Source of the DNA: 79-D21 sp964521575
GTDB lineage: Bacteria; Synergistota; Synergistia; Synergistales; 79-D21
Assembly (NCBI GenBank): GCA_964521575.1
Contig: CAZFSR010000004.1
Coordinates: 111,668 to 175,667 of the forward strand
Length of the DNA: 64,000 nucleotides
Reading direction: 5' to 3'
Positions 52,246 through 58,711 of the stretch are shown here, in pieces; the first letter of the stretch is position 1; each line of letters begins with the position of its first letter. Under the pieces are notes generated by a model. That model was not told where the DNA came from and searched no databases. It was given only the letters and a program-made list of their open reading frames with translations. Made by a program: the position numbers and the translations under genes.

Positions 52246-54528
52246 ATGATAGACATAAGCAACGGTGCGTTGGGCGACCCTGTGTTAGCCGCCGCGAAGG
52301 CCCTGGCAAAAAAGGGGTTCAGGGTTTTCCCCTTGCACAATCCCGTCTTTCACGAGGACGGATCGGTGTCCTGCTCCTGCGGCGATTCCGAATGCACGCA
52401 CGTCGGCAAGCACCCACGCATCCGGGATTTCCAACACGGGGCCACAACCGATGAAGGGCAAATCGAAACCTGGTGGGCAGGATGGCCCGAAGCCAATATC
52501 GGCATCCTGGCTGGAAAGGAAGGAGGCATGGTTGTCGTCGACGTGGACGGGCGGGAGGGCGAGGAATCGCTCGAACTCCGAGAGTCTGAATGGGGAACCC
52601 TGCCCTCGACCCTGGAAGCTTCCACCGGGAAGGGACGGCATCTGTACTTCACGGTCGACGGGGAAGCCGAGATCCGCAACAGCGCGGGAACCTTGGGAAA
52701 GGGGCTGGATGTCCGGGGGAAGGGCGGATATGTCGTGGGACCCGGATCCGTCCACGAAAATGGACGAATTTACGAGTGGATCGATGAGGATGAGAGTTTG
52801 GCCAAACTTCCTAGGAAGTGGGTGAACTTCATCCTGGACAGCCAGCGCAATGCAAAGGGAACCGAACGGAAAGGGGAGCAAAACGAAATGGCAGCAGAAA
52901 ACGGTAGCATCGGGGAAGGAAGAAGGAACAGCGATCTGCACTCCTTCGCCTGCTCGCTGGTTCACAAGGGGTTGACGAGAAAAGCAATGCTGGCTTCCGT
53001 CCAAGCATTGAACGAGGCCGAATGCGAACCACCGCTGGGCGAGGCGGAAATCAGGGAAATAGTGGAAAGCGCTTGGAATTACCGGGATCAGGGAAAAGCG
53101 GAAAGCAAGTCAAAACGCCTCTTGAGGCTTGGGCTCTCGTCCTTTGGGAACGGGGAAAGGCTGAACAGGAGCGTGGGCGACAACCTTCTGTGGGACACGG
53201 AGCAGAAACGCTTCATGGTTTACGAGGGCAAGTCCTGGGTCCCCGATGACGGTGACCGGGCACAGAACCTGGCTCGGAAAGTCATAGAGGGCCTTGTGGC
53301 AGAGGCCCACGGGCTTGAAGACCCCCAGGACCGGGAGGCGATGACCGAATTCGCCCTAAAGTGCCAAGACCCGCGCCAAATCAAGTCCGCGTTGGACAGC
53401 TACAGGATGGACGAGGCGAAATTCGCGACGCACGAAGACTTCGACACTCGCCCGGATCTTTTGAATTGCCTCAACGGAGTCGTGAACCTCAAGACCGGAG
53501 AAATGCTCGCTCACGATCCGTCCTTCCGGCTTACCCTGTTGGCACCCGTGGAATATCATCCCGAATCTGAATCCCGGTTATGGCTTGATTTCCTTGAGGA
53601 TGTCTTTCAAGGCGATCCCGAGGCCATCAAATCCTTCATGCGGCAGATCGGCTATTTCCTCACGGGGGAGATGAGGGAGCAGAAATTCTTCGTCTGGCTG
53701 GGGAACGGGCGGAACGGCAAATCAACGATCCGAAATGTCCTCTCCGACATCTTGGGAAACTACGTCGGGGACGTGAGTTCCTCGGCCTTCACGGTGAAAA
53801 AGTTCAATTCGGAATCATACGAGCTGGCGGACCAAATCAAGAAAAGGATGGTCTTCTCCGCCGAGATAACGAACGTGTTCCAATTGGACGAACCTCTAGT
53901 CAAAGGGATCACGGGGGGCGACATGTGCACCTTCCGCGCAATCTACCAGAAGCCGGTCACCGCCCGACCGCATTTCAAGCCCATCCTTCCATGCAACAGG
54001 GTGCCGGAGATCCGGGGAATGGATGACGGCATTTGGGATCGGTGTCATTTCCTCCACTTCAAGAGGAAATTCGAAGGGAAGGAACGGGTCCAGGACTTCC
54101 ACAAGATCCTCCTGGCCGAGAGGGAGGGCATTTTCGCCTGGATGGTCAAAGCCTCGATGGAATGGTATGCGGAAGGGCTCTTCGTTTCCCAGGAATCATG
54201 CGAGATGAACGCGACGTACAGAAAGGCCTCCGACCCGATGGGACAATTCATCGAAGAAAGATGCGAGTTCGGATTCGACAAGAAGGTCGGGGCAACCCAG
54301 CTGTACGAGGAATATCGTCGTTGGTCAGAGGAAAGAAAGGAACCAGCGATGTCCCAGGTCAAGTTCGGAACGGAATTGATGGCACGTCAGATCCACGGAG
54401 TCAAAAAGACTTCCCTATCGGGCAGGCATGTCTACTGTGGGATCGGATTGAAGCAGGATCCTCTTCTTCTCGAATCGGAAGACGAAGGCAACAAAAAGCA
54501 GGTGGCTCTACCTTCCCTCCACCTTTAA
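52246..54528 (+). CDS. Primase-polymerase fused to D5/P4-type helicase
   Basis: The 760-residue product starts with a bifunctional primase-polymerase domain (ALAKKGFRVFPLH, GKHPRIRDFQHGAT, VVVDVDGREG with catalytic acidic residues, residues 1-200). A PriCT-like segment lies near 235-280. The D5_N and SF3-type helicase follow with Walker A FFVWLGNGRNGKST near residue 487. A C-terminal winged-helix region closes it. This is the standard replication protein of P4-like satellites, plasmids and integrative elements: it primes and unwinds the element's origin. The ATG at 52246 has AAAGGAG nine bases upstream; the ATG three codons earlier is too close. Confidence 0.9.
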   Translation: MIDISNGALGDPVLAAAKALAKKGFRVFPLHNPVFHEDGSVSCSCGDSECTHVGKHPRIRDFQHGATTDEGQIETWWAGWPEANIGILAGKEGGMVVVDVDGREGEESLELRESEWGTLPSTLEASTGKGRHLYFTVDGEAEIRNSAGTLGKGLDVRGKGGYVVGPGSVHENGRIYEWIDEDESLAKLPRKWVNFILDSQRNAKGTERKGEQNEMAAENGSIGEGRRNSDLHSFACSLVHKGLTRKAMLASVQALNEAECEPPLGEAEIREIVESAWNYRDQGKAESKSKRLLRLGLSSFGNGERLNRSVGDNLLWDTEQKRFMVYEGKSWVPDDGDRAQNLARKVIEGLVAEAHGLEDPQDREAMTEFALKCQDPRQIKSALDSYRMDEAKFATHEDFDTRPDLLNCLNGVVNLKTGEMLAHDPSFRLTLLAPVEYHPESESRLWLDFLEDVFQGDPEAIKSFMRQIGYFLTGEMREQKFFVWLGNGRNGKSTIRNVLSDILGNYVGDVSSSAFTVKKFNSESYELADQIKKRMVFSAEITNVFQLDEPLVKGITGGDMCTFRAIYQKPVTARPHFKPILPCNRVPEIRGMDDGIWDRCHFLHFKRKFEGKERVQDFHKILLAEREGIFAWMVKASMEWYAEGLFVSQESCEMNATYRKASDPMGQFIEERCEFGFDKKVGATQLYEEYRRWSEERKEPAMSQVKFGTELMARQIHGVKKTSLSGRHVYCGIGLKQDPLLLESEDEGNKKQVALPSLHL

Positions 54529-54898
54529 AAGATGAACGGTGGACCGATTAGACCTTTTTTGATCTATTCCCCCTATATGGATTTTTCTTTTCCAAGCTTC
54601 CTATAGCTTTGGGTATTTAAAGGTCCATAAGGTCCACCACCTGCCTGGTCTGTTGTAACTCACTATACCTATTGATAGGTGAAGGGAGGGAGAGGGAGGG
54701 AAAAACCGAATCAAAGGAGGTGGGACAACACGGCAAGCTCCGGCAGGAATCTCTGCACCAGACATGACCATCCCGATCATGATCACCGCACCCGTAATTT
54801 CCTCTGCCCGGCACATCGACCACTTTGACCATCATGACCCGCCGGGCTCCACCAAAGGTTTTCAAACTCACTGCAAACCATAAGGAGAGTGACCCATC
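54529..54898 (+). promoter_or_regulatory. Control region before the XRE regulator
   Basis: The 370-base gap starts with a possible weak terminator (GGTGGACC...GACCTTTTTTG). It contains an inverted pair GGTGGACC at 54539 and GGTCCACC near 54635, and near its right end CATGACCATC (54763), GATCATGATC (54775) and GACCATCATGACC (54827). These latter words also occur on the far side of the regulator gene, so they are candidate operator sites. Confidence 0.45.
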
Positions 54899-55267
54899 AT
54901 GATGAAACAAAACCCGCTGCGTTTGTTCCGCAAGGAGAAAGGCTGGACCCGTGCCGACATGGCCCGGAGGACCGGAATCGGCTACCAAACCCTCGACCTC
55001 ATCGAAATTGGACTCGCAGGCAAAGTCACCAAGCGCGTCATGGAAAAACTTGTCCCGTTCGGCATCCCCGAGGACCTGCCCGAGCAGTATCAAGCCTGGA
55101 AGCTCGTCATGGCCCAGTATGTCCAACCCAAACCAACCCCGACCGAAGGTGATGCCGTCAATGAAGAGAATCCGCTTGCTCCGTCAATTCTTGAAGAACC
55201 TTCGCCTGAAGAGGCTCCCCCCACCGAAATTGGGTTGGACGAACCTTCTCTGGGAGAGACGATTTAA
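54899..55267 (+). CDS. XRE-family helix-turn-helix protein
   Basis: The 122-residue product begins with a helix-turn-helix of the Cro/CI type (LRLFRKEKGWTRADMARRTG, YQTLDLIEIG) and ends with an acidic, proline-rich tail of 50 residues that is probably disordered. It is likely the repressor or control protein of the element. AAGGAG precedes the ATG. The iterated CATGAYCATC words around the gene may be its binding sites. Confidence 0.8.
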   Translation: MMKQNPLRLFRKEKGWTRADMARRTGIGYQTLDLIEIGLAGKVTKRVMEKLVPFGIPEDLPEQYQAWKLVMAQYVQPKPTPTEGDAVNEENPLAPSILEEPSPEEAPPTEIGLDEPSLGETI

Positions 55268-55270
55268 CTC

Positions 55271-55384
55271 ATGAGCGACAAGGAGGTTCTCGCGCTTCTT
55301 CTGATCTCCGCGATACTTGCGCTCTTATACTTGCGGATGGACGAGTTCCTTGAATTCCTGTCACGCCATATCGAGGGCAAGTAA
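55271..55384 (+). CDS. Small membrane protein (37 residues)
   Basis: The frame encodes MSDKEVLALLLISAILALLY followed by LRMDEFLEFLSRHIEGK. A single hydrophobic helix with an acidic start and an amphipathic end suggests a small membrane protein. The ATG comes three bases after the XRE stop, and a GGGAGAG-like sequence lies upstream, so the two genes are probably cotranslated. The size and helix could fit a type I toxin or phage membrane peptide, but this is speculation. Confidence 0.55.
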   Translation: MSDKEVLALLLISAILALLYLRMDEFLEFLSRHIEGK

Positions 55385-55526
55385 GTCCACTTCTGCCATC
55401 AACGATCCGCCATCCATAAACGGAAATCCCGCATGATCATCGGCCTCATATCATCCGCGTTCGACATGACCATCCGGCATCATAGCCAATCCATGATCAT
55501 CGGCCTTATGTCATCATTCGTTTGAA

Positions 55527-55561
55527 GGTCCGGTCTCCCAAGCGAGGCCGGGCCTCTTTTT
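55527..55561 (+). terminator. Terminator after the XRE/small membrane gene unit
   Basis: GGTCCGGTCTC and GAGGCCGGGCC form an eleven-pair stem with two G-T pairs, followed by TCTTTTTA. Confidence 0.8.
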
Positions 55562-55655
55562 ATGCCTTTCCTGGCAATCCCTTCAAGGCAAGGCAAAAAA
55601 TAAACTCAGGTCAGTGATGCAAGGGAGGGACCAAGGACAGGCCCCTCCCACGACA

Positions 55656-55982
55656 TCATCTCCGTCTGAGCAGGACAATCAGCGCAACGGCAGCCAGAAT
55701 CGTCACGGTCAGCAAAAACAGAGTCCATGGGAATCCGCCCTTGCCCTTAACAATTCCAACCAACTGCATGGCGAGAGATGTTCCCAAGATCGCCTTCGTT
55801 GCCGTCGGGTGCGCCTCGAGGAGCTTCATGAGGCCCTGGACTCCGGCCCAGAACCAGAGTAACGGGTTGCCGCCCCTCAGGATCGTCTTGCCGATGGTCA
55901 GCACGCCAGCATGGGCTATGTGAGCGAAGGACAACAGCAAGCATCCCGCTAGCAGGACGGCTCTCGTGATCTTTTTCTTCAA
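55656..55982 (-). CDS. Small exported membrane protein
   Basis: The 108-residue product has a signal-like N-terminus (LKKKITRAVLLAGCLLLSFA, cleavage near HAG) and two more hydrophobic stretches (TSLAMQLVGIV, TLFLLTVTILAAVALIVLL), ending in LRRR. The arrangement resembles pilin-like TrbC/VirB2 proteins or small holins; I cannot separate these. The start is a TTG at 55982 after GGAAGGGA. It converges on the XRE unit and ends the minus-strand run of small genes. Confidence 0.6.
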   Translation of the reverse strand: MKKKITRAVLLAGCLLLSFAHIAHAGVLTIGKTILRGGNPLLWFWAGVQGLMKLLEAHPTATKAILGTSLAMQLVGIVKGKGGFPWTLFLLTVTILAAVALIVLLRRR

Positions 55983-56145
55983 TGGGATCCCTTCCTTTCG
56001 GGGAAGTTCAAAACAGAGAGCGAAGCTTACCGAGGAAATTCTCGATTTCGCGGTTATTCCGTTCGTTAGGAGGTGTAAATATTTCGAGCAATATAATTTA
56101 CTTGCTTCCAGCCTCGACACCCGGTATCAGCCGTTTTAACGGGCG

Positions 56146-56319
56146 CTACTCGGCTTTCGACTTCTTCGCGGTCATCTCTTGGATGATCTCTTCTCCCTCT
56201 GCCCTGCTTGACACGGGGATCATCATGCCTCCGCCGAGAACATAAAGGCCATCCCGCCTGGCTTCGATCCGGAACTCACCACCTGTGTCAAAGTCCTCGC
56301 CATCGCTGAACCTCAGCAT
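56146..56319 (-). CDS. Small hypothetical protein (57 residues)
   Basis: The product (MLRFSDGEDFDTGGEFRIEA) is short, acidic at the start and has a beta-hairpin-like pattern (RRDGLYVLGGGMMIPVSSR). GGGAGGGAG precedes the ATG. It lies in the minus-strand run of small genes of the element. The function is unknown. Confidence 0.6.
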   Translation of the reverse strand: MLRFSDGEDFDTGGEFRIEARRDGLYVLGGGMMIPVSSRAEGEEIIQEMTAKKSKAE

Positions 56320-56427
56320 TGCGCTCCCTCCCTTCCCGAACCCAAAATCCCCAGCCATGCCGTCTTGACCATCCTCCTCAGCCACAAGGGGCACCGATCC
56401 CCATCACAGAAGAACTCGACTATCCGT

Positions 56428-56754
56428 TCAAACCGTTTCACCATGGTAGGCCATGACCTCCTTCAACGGTCTCGGCTTGAAGTGCAGGTCACGCTCGACG
56501 GGCAAACCCAGCGGGCCACGAACGCTTTCAAGTTCCCGAAGGCTGACATAACCAAACTCTCGTTCCAGCCCAAGGACCCATGTGAACAGCAGAAAATCGC
56601 CATCCGCTTGTTCCTGGCCCTCCAGGACATACCAGGTCCAACTGGAATCCGGCGTAAAAAACTTTACATAGACGGTTTTCTCTTCCAGCGGAACGTTTTC
56701 AGTCCCGTACAACTTCGGCAGACTTTTTTTGATTCTCTCGGTCAGGAGTTTCAT
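56428..56754 (-). CDS. DUF2958 family protein
   Basis: The 108-residue product matches DUF2958: KLLTERIKKSLPKLYGTE, VYVKFFTPDSSWTWYVLEG, GLEREFGYVSLRELES and LPVERDLHFKP. The family occurs on plasmids, phages and integrative elements and has no proven function. The start overlaps the stop of the upstream small zinc gene by ATGA. Confidence 0.87.
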   Translation of the reverse strand: MKLLTERIKKSLPKLYGTENVPLEEKTVYVKFFTPDSSWTWYVLEGQEQADGDFLLFTWVLGLEREFGYVSLRELESVRGPLGLPVERDLHFKPRPLKEVMAYHGETV

Positions 56755-56918
56755 GCCGACTTCGCCTCCTCATGCCTTTCCCCCAAAACCTCTTCCCGGC
56801 CAATCCGGGCCATCTCTGCCCTCCAGGCCTTGTGCTTCTTCCAGCAAACAGGTCCCATGTTGTGGTGCAGGGATTCGGTGTTGGATATGGCCTTGCCGCA
56901 GATCTCGCAGAACTTCAT
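56751..56918 (-). CDS. Small zinc-finger protein (55 residues)
   Basis: The product begins MKFCEICGKAISNTESLHHN and continues MGPVCWKKHK, giving the CX2C...GxxCxxK pattern of small treble-clef-like proteins in mobile elements (as in DUF6011-like proteins). GAAGGGAG precedes the ATG. Its stop overlaps the DUF2958 start (ATGA), so the two are translationally coupled. Confidence 0.7.
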   Translation of the reverse strand: MKFCEICGKAISNTESLHHNMGPVCWKKHKAWRAEMARIGREEVLGERHEEAKSA

Positions 56919-56933
56919 GGCAATCGACTCCCT

Positions 56934-57125
56934 TCAGTTGATGTCCACGTACTCGCCCAGTATTCCCAGGGCTTCCTCGTAACTACCCGCCTGGAAAACC
57001 CTTTGTTGCATGGCCCTGGCTTCCTCAAGCCTTCCCGCCTTTTTCAGCGCTCGACTGCAGACGCCAAGCAGGTTGAACACGTTCCCGTCCTGGCCCGTCA
57101 GCCTGACCTTCGGTTTCCTCGACAT
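56934..57125 (-). CDS. Small TPR-like protein (63 residues)
   Basis: The product contains LLGVCSRALKKAGRLEEARA followed by YEEALGILGEYVDIN, a helix pair similar to a tetratricopeptide repeat. GGGGGAG precedes the ATG at 57125. The next gene of the run starts 16 bases after its stop. The function is unknown, but it occurs in the small-gene run of the element. Confidence 0.62.
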   Translation of the reverse strand: MSRKPKVRLTGQDGNVFNLLGVCSRALKKAGRLEEARAMQQRVFQAGSYEEALGILGEYVDIN

Positions 57126-57196
57126 TGCCGATCTCCCCCTTTCTAGAAATGGCCCTTCTGAAAAGGGCTCACAACGCTCACAAACGGACAGGTGAT

Positions 57197-57547
57197 TCAG
57201 TCCCTGGAATCCATAAGGTCCTCTTCCTCGGACTCCGTTTCTTCCTCCTCCCCAGCCATGTCGATCTCCACCCTGACGATCCGGCCATCCTCTTTGATGG
57301 CATAGACCGGGTAGATGCCGTCTCCCCATCCCGTGGAAAAGCAAACTGCCAGGCCGTTGAAGACCTGCCCTCCACCCTGGACGGATAAACTTGCCAAGCA
57401 GCACTCGGCGTAACTGTTGTTTGGCTTGAAATTCAGGTCGAAGGGACCGTCCTGCCAGCCCTTCAGGTAGCAGGGATCCACAAGAATCAATTGGCCGGAG
57501 TCCACGGACACGTGGCCCAACAGGAAACGCTTGCCTTCCTCTTCCAT
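57197..57547 (-). CDS. DUF4241-like protein
   Basis: The 116-residue product has the segments VSVDSGQLILVDPCYLKGW and CFSTGWGDGIYPVYAIKEDG, which resemble the DUF4241 pattern of a beta-rich protein with a GDGxYPV motif. The tail is very acidic (EEEETESEEEDL). AAAGGAGGAG precedes the ATG at 57547. The family has no known function. It lies immediately downstream of the recombinase terminator. Confidence 0.62.
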   Translation of the reverse strand: MEEEGKRFLLGHVSVDSGQLILVDPCYLKGWQDGPFDLNFKPNNSYAECCLASLSVQGGGQVFNGLAVCFSTGWGDGIYPVYAIKEDGRIVRVEIDMAGEEEETESEEEDLMDSRD

Positions 57548-57576
57548 TGCAATCTCCTCCTTTCGGTGTGTGGGCA

Positions 57577-57613
57577 TGAAAAAAGCCGCCCCTCCCTTTC
57601 GGAAGAAGCGGCT
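57577..57613 (-). terminator. Terminator after the tyrosine recombinase
   Basis: On the minus strand AGCCGC and GCGGCT form a stem with an inner TTCC/GGGA pairing, followed by TTTTTTC. It lies 25 bases after the recombinase stop. Confidence 0.78.
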
Positions 57614-57638
57614 CATGGGCAAAACAGGCTCACAACGC

Positions 57639-58586
57639 TCACAGTCTTGTCGCCCTGGACCTCTTGGGCATGAGATTGTTCACGGGGCTGGCCTTGCCGT
57701 GGTTTTCCTTCAGGTCCCCCTTGCTGAAGGCCAGGTATCGCCGCGTCATGTCGAGACTGGTGTGTCCCATGATCCGTTGCAGCGCAAAGATGTTTCCGTC
57801 GTTTCTCAGGAAGTTCATGGCGAACACGTGCCTCAAATCGTAGGGCCGGATCTTGGTTTTCAGGAGTTTCGAATATTTCTTGTTCAGCTTCATCCCCCAG
57901 GAGTTGACCCGCAGGGGCGTGCCCTCCCAGTTGGCGAACACGGGGCAAAGATCACCCCATTCCTCCGGTCTGCCTTCCAACAGCCTCCCGATGGCCTCGG
58001 CGGTGATCCGGGTGATGGGCAGCGTGCGGGTAACTCTGGTCTTGGCGTTCTCGGCCCTGACGGTGACTTCCAGCCCCTTCAGGTTCACGTCCTTGGGCAG
58101 AAGAGTGAGGGCTTCCCCCGGCCGGATTCCGGTGTCCAACGAAAGCAGGAACAACGAGTAGTCCCTCAACCCCGTGTAGGTGTTCTGGTCCGGCAGCTTC
58201 AGCAGTTTCTTGATCGCTTCCATTGGGATATCGACGATCCGCCCTTCCTCCTTCTTCTGCTTGAACTTCGCCAAGGGGTTTGTCGTGTAGGCCCCCTCCT
58301 CCTCGATGCACCAGTCGACGAAGGCCTTCAGGTAGATCAAGTACAGGTTGTAGGTCGCGGGCCCCATCTTCCGGGCAAAGAACTTGAGCAGACAGGGGTT
58401 GAGATTTGCCTCCTCCCAGGCTTGCGGGTAGATGCGGTAGAAGAACCCGATGTGCTGGCGATAATCCAAAATGGTCTGCTCGGAACGTCCCTGGGCGGTC
58501 TTGAAGTCGATGAGCCTATCCAGGGCCTCCTCCCAGGTGGATGCTTCATGGCGCTGGAAACGCAGGACGTTGGTGGGTCTGGACAT
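57639..58586 (-). CDS. Tyrosine recombinase/integrase
   Basis: The 315-residue product has an N-terminal core-binding domain (IDFKTAQGRSEQTILDYRQH) and a catalytic domain. The first arginine is in DTGIRPGEAL near residue 165, the second box is YDLRHVFAMNF (tyrosine replaces the usual first histidine), the third is MGHTSLDMTRRYLAF, and its last tyrosine is the nucleophile. It should integrate and excise the surrounding element, probably at the tRNA-Cys gene. GGAGGAG precedes the ATG. It is the complete paralogue of the truncated copy at 28191-28595. Both lie just downstream of a defence-type operon. Confidence 0.92.
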   Translation of the reverse strand: MSRPTNVLRFQRHEASTWEEALDRLIDFKTAQGRSEQTILDYRQHIGFFYRIYPQAWEEANLNPCLLKFFARKMGPATYNLYLIYLKAFVDWCIEEEGAYTTNPLAKFKQKKEEGRIVDIPMEAIKKLLKLPDQNTYTGLRDYSLFLLSLDTGIRPGEALTLLPKDVNLKGLEVTVRAENAKTRVTRTLPITRITAEAIGRLLEGRPEEWGDLCPVFANWEGTPLRVNSWGMKLNKKYSKLLKTKIRPYDLRHVFAMNFLRNDGNIFALQRIMGHTSLDMTRRYLAFSKGDLKENHGKASPVNNLMPKRSRATRL

Positions 58587-58611
58587 GGTGTCCCCTCCTC
58601 CTTTCGAAAGA

Positions 58612-58653
58612 AAAAGGGCACTTCCTGGCCGTGAATGACCGGGAAATGCCCTT
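58612..58653. promoter_or_regulatory. Leader hairpin of the recombinase, shared with 28622-28663
   Basis: The same bulged hairpin (AAAGGGCA with TGCCCTTT) as upstream of the truncated recombinase lies between the SNF2 helicase stop and the recombinase start. In the minus direction it ends in TTTTTCTTTCG, so it can act as a terminator or attenuator. TATATATATTATTAAATC just upstream of it resembles an AT-rich promoter or recombinase-binding region. Confidence 0.65.
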
Positions 58654-58711
58654 TATTTGATTTAATAATATATATACGAAAGGGGGCGTGAGTTAGCCCG
58701 AGGTCCGACTT

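Larger units (their letters stand above)
54763..55501. repeat. Iterated CATGAYCATC words flanking the XRE gene
   Basis: CATGACCATC or CATGATCATC occurs at 54763, 55432, 55465 and 55492, with related palindromes at 54775 and 54827. The copies at 55432 and 55492 are part of a 25-base near-identical direct repeat, CATGATCATCGGCCT(C/T)AT(A/G)TCATC. They lie on both sides of the regulator and the 37-residue gene. Confidence 0.55.
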
